Shown here: positions 1 to 9,855 of the stretch, one piece after another
How the letters are laid out: every line of letters starts with the position of its first letter
Position numbering within the stretch: position 1 is the stretch's first letter
Assembly (NCBI GenBank): GCA_009746045.1
Contig: RPFO01000041.1
Span: forward strand, 10,029,908 to 10,093,907
DNA length: 64,000 nt
Source of the DNA: Mesostigma viride
Lineage: Eukaryota > Streptophyta > Mesostigmatophyceae > Mesostigmatales > Mesostigmataceae
Direction: 5' to 3'
Made by a program: the position numbers and the translations under genes
The notes under the pieces: generated by a model
The model's database searches: none
Seen by the model: only the letters and a program-made list of their open reading frames with translations
What the model was told of the DNA's origin: nothing

Positions 1-53
1 ACATCCAGCACACCTTCCCCAAGGGGTGATTGACTATTTACAGGGGATGATGT

Positions 54-62
54 AGCTAGTCA
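54..62 (-). promoter_or_regulatory. Gag-pol junction UGA CUA (candidate stop-codon readthrough), element A
   Basis: On the minus strand gag ends TGA followed by CTA GCT, and the same frame stays open into pol to the window edge. UGA followed by CUA is a known leaky-termination context in viral and cellular genes. The arrangement is repeated in C and, as UGA CUU, in B. Readthrough itself is inferred. Confidence 0.55.
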
Positions 63-784
63 CTGCTGCCCAGACTGGCCCCCTGCTCCAGCAGGCTTGG
101 CCTTCCTGTCAGGGCACTCACGACGCCAGTGACCTTCCTTGCCACACACAAAGCATGCTCCACCCTTCTTTCCAGACCCAGCCCCACCCTTGCCAGGCTT
201 CCCCTGGCCTCCCTGAGACTGCCCACCCTGCTTGCCCTGATTGCCTTGAGCTTGGCTCTTGCCTTGCCCTTGGCCACCCTTGCCCTGCTGACTACCAGCT
301 TGCTGGCTCCCAACCCCTCCTTGGGAACCTGCACCCTTGCTACCTTGAGCCCCATTCCTCTGGCGCCTGAAGCGCCTACGCTTGTTAGGCCTTGCCCCAC
401 CACGGGCTGGGTACCCGGGGACATCACCTTGGGCCTGCGCAGCGGAGGTGGCATTGCTGCCGTGGGACTGAATGGCTTTGCAGGCAGGGTCTGGCTTCCT
501 GATACTAAGGATAACCAGCTCTAGAGCACGCAAGGACCCATCTGTCTGGTTCAGAAACATGCGGGCACTGTTCCTCCCATCCACACTCAACCCCATTCGG
601 TCCAGGAAATAGTCTGCCAAGGCTCTATCTGTGACCAGGAAGCCATACTTGGCCCCCTTGTCTCTGATACGGTTGAGCCTGGCTCACTCCTCTGCAACAT
701 GGCCAATGATCTCGAACGTGTCATACTGGTGTTTATAGTAGTTTGTGAGGTTCAAAACCTTGTCTGAAAACTCCTCCCTCAGTC
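60..784 (-). pseudogene. gag: Element A gag, C-terminal part with CCHC zinc knuckle
   Basis: C-terminal half of the capsid/nucleocapsid precursor. From high to low coordinate it has a conserved helical capsid-like segment (the ADYFLDRMG motif is shared with B and C), a Gly/Gln/Lys-rich nucleocapsid tail, and one C-x2-C-x4-H-x4-C knuckle (CFVCGKEGHWRREC) that should bind RNA. It ends at UGA (62-60), in frame with pol. A Trp codon conserved in C (EEW in the capsid-like segment) is TGA here near 684, so this copy would make only a truncated Gag. The N-terminal half is at 9,142-9,797, beyond element B. Confidence 0.85.
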
Positions 785-789
785 CATCC

Positions 790-1443
790 ATTTGCGCAGC
801 AACTCGTCAGCAGAGCATGTGAGCTCCTGGTCCTTGCCGGCTGGAATGACCCTAGGCTGCTGGCTAGCAACCTTTATCCTCACACCAGGCCTACGACCCT
901 CGATAGGCTCGCCACTCGTCGTGACGACCAAGGTTCGTGTGTGAAGACGCTCGTTGCCTCGTTGAGCCTCGAGCTATATGCAACCTCGTTCCATCCTTGT
1001 TCCTCGGTCATGAGCAACGCTGGGCAACGCTACATTGCCAGAGCCTCGTATCGCTGCCCTGCATCCTCGTTGCAGGCAGCATACAGGAATCTCTGGCTAT
1101 CCTGTGTCTAGGACAGCACAGGACCTGCCACAGTCCTGCAAGGACTTACATCCTTGCAGACCTGCTGGCTGGTTACTTGCTTCTACTAGCCACAGTACCG
1201 TTGAGCCCTCAGTACACTGTGTCCCAGTCACGTGAGTGTACAGGCTAAGCCTGTGCAGGCACGGCCTGCCACGTGTCCTGTCCACTATGCCTTGAGCGTG
1301 CCCCGCCCTCGCCCACCGGTCGGCAGTACTTCGGGACTTGATAACTTTCTAGTCCCTTGTCTGTTCTAGGCGGTTGACACGGCGTTGGAAAGGTCTCCTC
1401 AACCTGCATCCATCTAGCACATTGGTGCCCCAATATGCTAACT
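790..1443 (-). repeat. Element B 3' LTR
   Basis: 654 bp, nearly identical to 8,483-9,136. On the minus strand it starts AGTTAGCAT and ends GCAAAT, so it lacks the usual TG...CA ends. The boundaries are fixed by the flanking CATCC and by the break in A's gag. A purine-rich stretch lies just to the right (minus sense AAGAAAGGG), a plausible polypurine tract. Confidence 0.9.
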
Positions 1444-2338
1444 CCAACCCTTTCTTGTTTTGGAGCTTGGACCAGCCTGAGAACCTATCAGCCACTGTCC
1501 CCACAAGCCTTCAGACATCTGATCCCTCCCAGAGACCAGACCTGCCTTTTCTTTTGGAACCTGAGGTGCCTCCAAATATTAGCTAGGCCTGCTCATTGGT
1601 TCAAAGGTTGCCCTCTGACCCACATGACATCCCAACCCTTTCTTTGGGAACCTGGTGTAGATTAAAGTTAGGTCTTCACTTAGTCAGAGGAGTTTGGATA
1701 GAGGAGTCCATGAACGTACTATTGTGAGTTCCTGGTCATCCAGTTATCACAGGCGCCCGTTCATATGGCGCCCGCCACGGAGCCTCCTTTATCTTTTAAA
1801 TCCTTCCAAAGACTGAGAGAGCCCTGACAAATGTTAGCCAACACATGGGGAGCCCATGTCCTCACTGAGGGATAAACTCAGGATTCATACATGCCAGGCT
1901 GAGGTCAGCTGGGGAATCGAACCCCACCCCATCTCCTCCAGGTTTGGATCAGCTCCTGGAACTGAGCATCACAAACAACAAGACATGACAATAACAAGAT
2001 TATGTTTTATTATAAAGGAGTATAACCCATAGTGAGGCCCCTGGCAACCACGTCCAACATGGTCACACAACCAGGGATTTTATTAGCATGCAACAGGTTG
2101 GTTACAGAGAATATATACAAATGTACAGCAACCTGTGAGAGCCAACACTTGGGCTGCCCTTGCAGGGTCCATTCCATGAAGACCCAAGGCCCATTGGCGA
2201 AATTCTCAGCCAGGGGAGTGACTCCACCCTGACCCCTGTCCAGCAGAGTGTGTCTGAACTCTGAAGGACCTGCTGCCAGCCACCACATGGCTGCCCAGCC
2301 CACTGGGATGCCTCCCACCTAGAGCAAGGCTGTTTGGT
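1444..2338 (-). other. Element B 3' untranslated region
   Basis: About 0.9 kb between the RNase H stop and the 3' LTR with no convincing coding frame. It resembles the same position in element C (25,439-26,446), for example around the 'gttatcacaggcgcc' string at 1,743 and 25,778. It is therefore a conserved noncoding part of the element. No function is visible. Confidence 0.6.
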
Positions 2339-4702
2339 CTACTCTGGCCCTCCCCCCTTGGAGGCCATGAGCCCACGAAGCAAAGGGTATTGCAGCTCAG
2401 CCTTCTCCTCCAGCTTGGTGAGAGCATCTGCAGGGTTGTCCACGCCAGCCACATGTTCAATGTTAGCTAAGCAAGACATTTCCTTGAGCAACAAATAATC
2501 AAGGTCCCTGCTCCTGGCCAGCTGCCTGTGCACAAACTGCACCATGCCCATGCTGTCAGTTCTTACCAGTGTGTGCATCTGCAACCGACAGGAAGCCACT
2601 TGACATAGCTGGTAAAATAGCTCCCTCAAGTAAAGAGCAGTATGAAGCCCTTCACAGATTGCCCTGCACTCAGCAATGTCACTGCTGGGAGTTACCCTGT
2701 TTTGCAACCGACTGTACCAGCAGACCAGAGAGGACTGTTCCTGCACCAGGGATATTAATGCTGCTGCACGGCCCCTGACCTCTGTGACCTTCCTACTATC
2801 CATAGAACTGTCCACATAGAGCATCATGTCAAAAGGCCTGTACAAATCCAAAGGACCCAGCATGAGAGGGGGAGACATGCGAACAGCCTCTACCACTCTC
2901 TCAGCACCCACCTCAACCAGTTGGGAATCGGTCAACCGACTCAGTACCAACAGGTCAGGAGCACAAATGCTGGCCAGCCATGCCAACATACCTCGTATTG
3001 TTGCACATCTGGCCTGGGTGATGGGCTCCTGCAAGGCATCTATGATCTGCTGAGGATAATCCTTACCACCCTCCAGCTGGATGGACCATGTACCCTGCTG
3101 ATGGACCAAGGTCGCCTGCATTCCACAAAACACCATGGGCTCATTCTCAACCATGTACTGGATCTTACCCAGTTCAAACCGTTTCTGGATCCTGGCCAGA
3201 GTCAACTCTTGCCAAGTGGGATGGCCCAGGAGATGCAGATCATCACCATGCAGGGAGGCAAACGCTGGCAGCCCCTCATAGCTACCCTGAAACAGACAAG
3301 GATCAACTGGAGAGACTGAGAGACCACAGACAGACCTGAGGTACTTCTCCAAGCTCTTCCTCCAGATGATGGGACTCGATCTAAGGCCTTCCACGCCTTT
3401 GAGAATCCTCAAATACCTCGTCTTCAGCTCTGCCCTCCACACTGCAGGCACCTTAACAAAGAAAGGGGGTATTGTGCGCCAAGTATCCTGTGCTTCCTGC
3501 TGATCACCCTTAAGAAAAGCCCTCTTGAAATCTACCAACACAGAGCTATAGGGTATCCCCTTCTGCAGAAAAGACAAATAAATGCACAACAAAATCCTCC
3601 ATGTATCATGCAGCATCCCTGGTGTGTAAAGCTCCTCATCTGCTAACTGTCCAGTGCCATGGTACTCAGTCACAACTGGTCTAACATGTGGCACCTGCAC
3701 GCCATCTACCTCCTTGAGCTTGAGGACAAACATCAACCTGAGCAGCTGGTGATCCTCAGGGAGGACATCCACAGGCTCTGCACAGTTGGCAACTATCCAC
3801 TCATGCCCAGAAGCAACAAAGCCAAGAGTCCATGCCTTAGCCATCTTGGGGCTTTGCATCATCTCCACTAGCTTGCGCCAAGGTACAGGACTCGTTCCTG
3901 GGATCTGGTACCTCTGCACACCCAACTCACGTGGGTCAAACGTAGTAGGGAGGATCAGCAGGTCCCCAGCAATGGGCTCCTTTGTATCAGGACCCTCTGC
4001 CTCTAGACCCCTCACAGCCCTTACAGCCACACTAAGACCCTGGGAGTAGCGATATCTCTGCAAGGGAAGGCGGCCCTGCCCTTCTAATGCTAGCTCCTCA
4101 GAGGATATCCTCACCCCTGGTAAGCACAAGAAGTTCTGACCTAGAATGGCAGGCCCCTGATACCCTTCAACCACACTGAACGTGGTGGGCACCCCCAGGA
4201 TAGGCACACTCACTTCTCCCAAGATCTTCATGGACACATTCCCAGAGAAATCAGACACAGCTAGGCAGCTAGGGGATGACCACTGCAAGCCTGCAGCATC
4301 CTCTACCCTTAGAATGGACACCTGTGAGTTGGTATCCACTTCTAGTGCTGGTGCCCCACATGACCCCCATCCCGTGAGCTTAGATACCTTGGGATCACGC
4401 TTGCTGTTCTGCAGAGCTCGAATGATGTCCGCCATAAGCAGCCCCCTGGACTGTGGTGCAGCCCTGGCCACCTCTGGCCTTGTGACAGACGTCTCAGCAG
4501 ACTCCTGCTCACCCTCATCCATCCAGGACAGACCATAATCCAAGCATGGTGGGTTAGCATCTGCTGCCTGGCTCTCATCCTGCTCATCTCCCTCCAAGGG
4601 AGGATCAGGGCCGTCTTCAGGCCAGATTGCAGTTGGCCTTCTCTCCTTGACGTGAGCCCAGGATAGCCTGTACACGTGCTTGGGATTACTCTCCAAAGCC
4701 AC
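2339..4702 (-). CDS. pol: Element B Pol: integrase tail, protease-like, RT and RNase H
   Basis: An uninterrupted 787-residue frame, copying element RNA into DNA. Residues 1-30 finish the integrase C-terminal domain and 30-90 are an acidic linker. Residues ~115-205 are retropepsin-like: Asp123 in DTNS, where DTG/DSG is usual, and ILG at 186-188 matching the conserved second protease motif. RT spans ~270-560, with VDFKRAF (Asp391) and HGDD (485-488) in place of YVDD. RNase H spans ~620-765, with Asp631, Glu678, Asp716 and a closing ADALTK typical of copia. The first Met is only where the frame opens: a frameshift near 4,715 separates it from the upstream integrase, so this is really the 3' part of a Gag-Pol precursor. 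The family is clear; the protease assignment rests on two motifs. Confidence 0.88.
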   Translation of the reverse strand: MALESNPKHVYRLSWAHVKERRPTAIWPEDGPDPPLEGDEQDESQAADANPPCLDYGLSWMDEGEQESAETSVTRPEVARAAPQSRGLLMADIIRALQNSKRDPKVSKLTGWGSCGAPALEVDTNSQVSILRVEDAAGLQWSSPSCLAVSDFSGNVSMKILGEVSVPILGVPTTFSVVEGYQGPAILGQNFLCLPGVRISSEELALEGQGRLPLQRYRYSQGLSVAVRAVRGLEAEGPDTKEPIAGDLLILPTTFDPRELGVQRYQIPGTSPVPWRKLVEMMQSPKMAKAWTLGFVASGHEWIVANCAEPVDVLPEDHQLLRLMFVLKLKEVDGVQVPHVRPVVTEYHGTGQLADEELYTPGMLHDTWRILLCIYLSFLQKGIPYSSVLVDFKRAFLKGDQQEAQDTWRTIPPFFVKVPAVWRAELKTRYLRILKGVEGLRSSPIIWRKSLEKYLRSVCGLSVSPVDPCLFQGSYEGLPAFASLHGDDLHLLGHPTWQELTLARIQKRFELGKIQYMVENEPMVFCGMQATLVHQQGTWSIQLEGGKDYPQQIIDALQEPITQARCATIRGMLAWLASICAPDLLVLSRLTDSQLVEVGAERVVEAVRMSPPLMLGPLDLYRPFDMMLYVDSSMDSRKVTEVRGRAAALISLVQEQSSLVCWYSRLQNRVTPSSDIAECRAICEGLHTALYLRELFYQLCQVASCRLQMHTLVRTDSMGMVQFVHRQLARSRDLDYLLLKEMSCLANIEHVAGVDNPADALTKLEEKAELQYPLLRGLMASKGGGPE

Positions 4703-5923
4703 CAGACAAGAATGGTTAGCTTCTCAACATGGGTTACCTGCCCATCTTGCCACTTGCCACGCTTGCCTGGTAATGACGGTTCCTTCCACATCCTGACCCT
4801 CAGTCCCACCTGGGGCCTCAGCATTTTCCAACCCTTGTCCTTACGCCTCAATCTGGAAAACACCCTGTCTGCCTTCTTCAGGCAGGCTGCCACCACGTCC
4901 TGTGATAGCATACCAAACTGCAATGCCAGGGGAGAGACTGCCACACCATCATAGTAATAGGTTACCCTGTGGTTAAGCTGCTCCTCAATCCCCTTACACC
5001 AAGCTGCTTTCTCTAGAGCTGATGCCACAACAGGCACACTCTAGCTGCTAGCACCACTGTTTTTACTTCACGTATAGATCTCTCTACAGCTCCCTGCTGC
5101 CCATGGCATTCCCTAGGGACCACTACCAACTTACAAGGAAGCTGGTCAGCCAGCTTGATCAAGCAGTCAAACTGCAAGTCAGCTTGCACCTTGGTGTACA
5201 CCCCAAAGCCTGGCAACAAAGACTGGAGACCCATCAACAGCTGATGCTCCTGCATTCCAGGAAGAATGGTCAGCAACCTATATCTGCTAAACCTATCCAC
5301 CCCCACCAACAGATACATGCCCCTGATGTGTTGGATGTCCACCTGGATATCCCCCCGCTCTCTAGCAGGTTCTCTGGCATGGGACTGTGGGAGGCGAACA
5401 GCATTCTCCTGACAGACACAATTCTGAGCAGCTGCACTGCAGGCCTCTAGCAAAGGCTCCTTGCCAATCTTCCAAGCAAACATCTCTGCCTGCTTAGATG
5501 GCCAAAGATATGGTGTAGAGTGTTTCCAGCCTGAGCATAGCTCAACCCCCTGTCAGCCTGGCTGCACAGAGAGGAACGTGACAAAGACTGTGTGCTTGGG
5601 ATAGCACGACCCACCTGCTGTTCTCTTGCTCCAGGGACCTCCTCCAAGGTAGCTCGGCTCCCAGAGCCAGCCCCGGTTCCCACAGAAGCTGCAGGTCCTT
5701 CCAGTCTGGCGGCTTGACTCCCAGAGTCAACCCCAACAACTGGAGACCCTGCACCTGCCACAGGCACAGGGAATTCCACTGCTGCAGCAGCGTTATTGCA
5801 ATCATTGAGTGGAAGCACCTCATCATTCCCAACCCCTTGCTGCTGCACAAGAGGGACACCCCCATTACTATGTACAACTGTTCGTCCCACTAGGGGTGAT
5901 TGACTATTTACAGGGGACAACAT
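4703..5923 (-). pseudogene. pol: Element B integrase (frameshifted)
   Basis: Inserts the cDNA into the genome. It opens at ATG 5,923, nine nucleotides past and in frame with the gag UGA. A ~125-residue low-complexity spacer comes first, then an N-terminal zinc motif (HHIFGH, then CVC), then the DDE core: Asp in DIQVDIQH, Asp in VQADLQFD and Glu in GAVERSIREVK. A basic SH3-like C-terminal part follows (VRMWKEPSLPGKRGKW). Comparison with C places frameshifts near 5,480 (within the HHCC region), 5,040 and 4,715. A DSGS string in the spacer is not conserved in C and is not taken as protease. Confidence 0.82.
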
Positions 5924-5932
5924 CTCAAGTCA
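5921..5932 (-). promoter_or_regulatory. Gag-pol junction UGA CUU (candidate readthrough), element B
   Basis: Gag ends at TGA (5,932-5,930). The same frame continues CTT GAG ATG into the integrase region, open down to 5,447. Gag and pol are thus separated by a single in-frame stop rather than a frameshift. Confidence 0.55.
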
Positions 5933-7274
5933 TGGCTTACCCACCTGGCCAGAGCCTGCTCCAGCAGACTTGGCCTGGTCTGGGCAGTCACGTCGCCAAT
6001 GACCCGTCCTGCCACATCCAAAGCATTTGTCATCCTTCCCAGCAGCAGCCTTCTTCAGGCCACCCTGGTTCTGGCTGCTCTGACTGGCCTGGGTGCCCTG
6101 GCCCTGGCTCTTGCCTTGCCCTTGGCCACCCTTGTTCTGCTGACCACCCTGGTGACCACCAGCCTGCTGCTGACCCTTGCCTTTGGATCCCTGCTGCTGG
6201 CCCTTGCCACCCTGGTTACCATTCTGCCTGCGCCTGTTAGCCCTCTGACGCCTACTAGGTCTGGTTTCTCCCTGAGCACCCTGCCCAGGGGCGTCACCAT
6301 GGACCTGATGAGCGGAGGCTGAAGGGGCACCAGTCACCTGGATTGCCTTGCAAGCAGCATTGTCAGATGGACGGATATTGAAAATAACCTTTTGCAAGGC
6401 TGGCCACGTCCCATCTGTCTGATCAGCAAACATCCTAGCTGCATTTCTCCCATCCACACTCAGCCCCATGCGATCCAGGAAGTAATCTGCCACTGCTCTA
6501 TCAGTCAGATTGAAGCCATGCTTGGCCCCCTTCTCCCTGATGCGTGTGAGCCGCTGCAGCTCCTCAGCTATTGTGCCCTTGATCTCAAAGGTATCATAGC
6601 TGAGCTTATAGTGATTAGTGAGGTTGAGTACCTTATCAGAGAACTCCTGACGTAGGCCCTCTAGGAACTGAGACCAAGTCAGCTTGTCCTTGACAGCTGC
6701 CTAGCCTTGTCCCTCACACGCTCACTGAATCCCTATTAGTCGTGGATGTGTGGAATACCTGCACAAGGTTGACAGTGGGATCTACAGAGCATGAAACTAG
6801 CTCCATATCCTCCAACCACTTGTCTAGCTCTTCCTGTCCCACAGGAGGCTTGAGAGGCTTCTGGCCATTCATCACAGCCACAGCACTCATATGAGGTCTA
6901 GTCCCAGGCAAAGCACGAGGGTCACTGCCAATGACAGCAGCTCCTACTGGTGCTAATGGCGCAGGAACATAGCTGCAGGAACACCAGACGCAGGCACACA
7001 TGGTCTCTTACCAGGTGCTTGACGTTCAGCATCATTCTGGCCCTCCCCCGTCAGCACCACGCCGTCGGTTGGCCACCCTGCACGCTCCTCCCCTTGTGCC
7101 ACCTCTTTCCTCTTCCGGTTGGATGCCCTCCTGCCATTGACGCCCTCTGCCGTTGGGATTGCCTGTCCCTCTGGCACGACGTTGGCGGGGCCTCCCGTGT
7201 CTGCCCTTGCCTCACCCCGCCATCCCCCGCTCCCGCCCCGCTCCCGCTGCCGCCCCGCGCGTGTTACGAAGCAT
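5930..7274 (-). pseudogene. gag: Element B gag (frameshifted) with CCHC zinc knuckle
   Basis: Structural precursor. The probable start at 7,274 lies in a GCATTATA context shared with the gag starts of A (9,797) and C (34,504). Recognisable parts are a charged N-terminal region (7,177-6,953), the capsid-like block with LDKWLEDMEL and VDPTVNLVQVFH (about 6,860-6,730), the ADYFLDRMG segment (6,493 on), a Gln/Gly-rich tail and the knuckle CFGCGRTGHWRRDC near 6,020. Frame changes near 6,950 and between 6,710 and 6,500 break it. It is more diverged from A and C than they are from each other. Confidence 0.83.
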
Positions 7275-7326
7275 TATAGAATACCACAGAAACACACGCA
7301 GATATGGTGCTGGAACCCACTCAGGC

Positions 7327-8459
7327 TCACGCACTTACTCCAGACGAGGCCGCCTCCTGGCTTGCACTCGCCTGCCCCTCCTCACGGTCTGGACGCTGCT
7401 CAACACCCTCAGCAACCGGTATGGCTGCTGCTGCCTCTGCGACAATCTGGAGGTCTGGGTTAAACTCTCCCAGCACGCAGGTCACAGGTCGCCCGTCTTC
7501 CTTGCGTTCGACTGGATGTTGTGTCTCACCTGGGTTGCGATGCCAAGCAAGATCGCGTACCCACCGCTTACCGCCGCCGACAAGCTCGTTCTGCTCGCCT
7601 CGGCCGTAACGATCGTACTCGTGAGTCACCTCACGAGGGATATGCAGATCAGCTCTCTGCCTTGCCTCGTAGGTCTCGGTAGTGCCGTCGCCCTCGTTTA
7701 TCTGCTGGGCTGAGCGCTTGACGGAGCCCTCTGGCTTGTCAGTCCACTCAAAATGGACGTCTTCAGGCGTCTTCTCGACCCCGTGACAATCTCCACCTCC
7801 GGACCCCACGCAGTGGTGGTTTCCGGCCTCGGTGTATCAAGCCTGGAGTACACTCCGAAAGGCTGCGTGGTAATATAGAACCTGTCTGCGTACCCTCTCG
7901 ACTCTTGCAAAAGGACAGCAACAAGATTCTCAATGGTTTGGGCAAATACCTCCGCCGTGCTCCAAGGATTCACCGCTCCCGAGCACGCGCGTTCCGGATG
8001 ATGTCGGCGTCTGGTACCCCCTCTCCTAGCACTGCTGTCGCCACCCAGTGGTTAAACAGTCGGTGCTGCCGAGCGCTGTTGCCACAATCTGGCTAAGCGC
8101 CTCCCTGGCTAGGTCGAGACCGGCTAGCGTGATATGGGCGCCCTGATAAGCGACCTCCACACGATTAGCAGTTTCAGCTAGCGCGTCCGAATGCGCACCA
8201 ACTCTTCCACCGCCACTCGCCCCGTCTCACCTGGAGAAATCACGACGCGAGCCCGTTGTATAATCGGGTCCGCCGCCGCTGGCCTGCTGCCTCCCCCACT
8301 CACCGCCACCCACCCCTCTTCTGCCAAGTGCCTCGCTACGTAGGCCGCTTGCACGAATGTTGGAGCGTTTGCTTGGTTACGGTAGGGGAAAAACGCTTGC
8401 GCGTCTCTCTGCTCGTTCGCCTCACCAGCACCGTGGCTGCTTGACGATGAACCAGACAT
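7327..8459 (-). pseudogene. Element B ORF1, conserved unknown protein upstream of gag (broken)
   Basis: Counterpart of the intact ORF1 in A and C. It starts MSGSSSSS at 8,459, 23 nt inside the 5' LTR. Recognisable blocks are TFVQAAYVAR (about 8,350), VVISPGETGRVAVEEL (about 8,225) and, in other frames, WSTAEVFAQTIENLVAVLLQESRGYADR (7,965-7,870) and RWVRDLAWHR (about 7,560). Several frameshifts break it. I recognise no domain. Confidence 0.7.
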
Positions 8460-8472
8460 GAAAGCGTGGAAG

Positions 8473-8482
8473 CAATAGTACG
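8473..8482 (-). promoter_or_regulatory. Candidate primer-binding site, element B
   Basis: On the minus strand the ten bases after the 5' LTR read CGTACTATTG. A has the same ten bases (11,013-11,022) and C differs at one (35,730-35,739); I is similar. Position and conservation point to a PBS, but it lacks the TGG that pairs with a tRNA CCA end. Confidence 0.45.
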
Positions 8483-9136
8483 ATTTGCGCAGCAACTCGT
8501 CAGCAGAGCTTGTGAGCTCCTGGTCCTTGCCGGCTGGAATGACCCTAGGCTGCTGGCTAGCAACCTTTATCCTCACACCAGGCCTACGACCCTCGATAGG
8601 CTCGCCACTCGTCGTGACGACCAAGGTTCGTGTGTGAAGACGCTCGTTGCCTCGTTGAGCCTCGAGCTATATGCAACCTCGTTCCATCCTTGTTCCTCGG
8701 TCATGAGCAACGCTGGGCAACGCTACATTGCCAGAGCCTCGTATCGCTGCCCTGCATCCTCGTTGCAGGCAGCATACAGGAATCTCTGGCTATCCTGTGT
8801 CTAGGACAGCACAGGACCTGCCACAGTCCTGCAAGGACTTACATCCTTGCAGACCTGCTGGCTGGTTACTTGCTTCTACTAGCCACAGTACCGTTGAGCC
8901 CTCAGTACACTGTGTCCCAGTCACGTGAGTGTACAGGCTAAGCCTGTGCAGGCACGGCCTGCCACGTGTCCTGTCCACTATGCCTTGAGCGTGCCCCGCC
9001 CTCGCCCACCGGTCGGCAGTACTTCGGGACTTGATAACTTTCTAGTCCCTTGTCTGTTCTAGGCGGTTGACACGGCGTTGGAAAGGTCTCCTCAACCTGC
9101 ATCCATCTAGCACATTGGTGCCCCAATATGCTAACT
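8483..9136 (-). repeat. Element B 5' LTR
   Basis: 654 bp, matching 790-1,443 almost perfectly, directly followed on the right by CATCC (9,137-9,141) and the resumed gag of A. It should contain the element's promoter; I could not place a TATA box with confidence. Confidence 0.9.
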
Positions 9137-9141
9137 CATCC

Positions 9142-9797
9142 AGGAACTGTGCCCAGGTTAGCTTGTCCTTCACAGCCACCCTAGTCTTCTCACGCACACG
9201 TTCAGAGGAATCCCGGTTGCATGTTGAGGAATGAAAGACTTGCACCAGATTCACGGTGGGATCCACAGAGAGCACCACCAGCTCCATGTCCTCAAGCCAT
9301 TTATCTAGTGCTTCCTGCGCTAATGGTGGACAGAGAGGCTTTTGGCCATTCATGACGGACACGGCGCTCATGTGAGGCCTCGACCCCGGTAACGCCCTAA
9401 CTGTCTCAGCCACAGGGGGCGTCACAGCAGCGACACCAGTCACAGCGGGCGTCACAGTTACGACACCACTTGGGCCAGCAGGGTTGGGGGAGGGCACGTC
9501 TACATGACGACGCTTACCATTATCGTCAGAGGACAAGTCCCTCTTACGTTTCTCCAGCGTTGGTTGTCCGCCAGCCACCAGCACAGCATCTGAAGGCCAC
9601 TCCGCCCGCGCCCGCTTGGCCTCCTCCATCGCCTCCTCATGTTTGCGCTTGCCTCCCGGCCTCTTGCTCCCGTCACCGTTGCTAGCAGGGATCGCTTCCC
9701 CCGCCATAGGCTCCTTCTCCTTTCGCACCACCTGGCCCGTCTCCACAGGCCTCTCCTCCTCGCCTTTGTCGCCGTCGCCGGCCTTCCCACGAGGCAT
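9142..9797 (-). pseudogene. gag: Element A gag, N-terminal part (disrupted by B)
   Basis: Starts at ATG 9,797 (MPRGKAGDGDKG), 59 nt after the ORF1 stop and in a different frame. A highly charged, Lys/Arg/Glu-rich first ~90 residues may be nuclear-targeting or RNA-binding (inference). The capsid-like domain follows, with MSAVSVMNGQKPL, LDKWLEDMEL and VDPTVNLVQVFH. At QFLDE the reading frame runs into element B. The C-terminal half is at 60-784. Confidence 0.85.
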
Positions 9798-9855
9798 TAT
9801 ATTAGGTACAAAGCGACACTGCAACACGCAAGGGTATGCAAAAGAAGACAGGACT

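Larger units (their letters stand above)
790..9136 (-). mobile_element. Ty1/copia-like LTR element B (complete ends, nested in gag of A)
   Basis: 8,347-bp minus-strand element with two 654-bp LTRs (790-1,443 and 8,483-9,136) and a 5-bp target duplication CATCC (785-789, 9,137-9,141). Order in sense direction: 5' LTR, candidate PBS, ORF1 (broken), gag (broken), in-frame UGA, integrase, protease-like domain, RT, RNase H, a ~0.9-kb untranslated tail and the 3' LTR. The only LTR difference I noticed is position 817 against 8,510, so the insertion looks recent. ORF1, gag and integrase nevertheless carry several frameshifts. The PR-RT-RH part is a clean 787-codon frame. Confidence 0.92.

Noticed and set aside
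129-524. Plus-strand frames opposite gag (also 33,248-33,724 and 5,900-6,322)
   Set aside because: Leu/Thr/Pro-rich antisense shadows of the Gly/Gln-rich nucleocapsid tail.
937-1248. 103-codon frame inside the B LTRs (also 8,630-8,941)
   Set aside because: Present because the LTR is duplicated; no motif, and the related LTRs of A and C do not keep the frame.
5447-5923. DSGS in the spacer before B's integrase as the protease active site
   Set aside because: The string is absent from the same spacer in C and is not followed by an ILG-type motif or a folded-looking ~90 residues.
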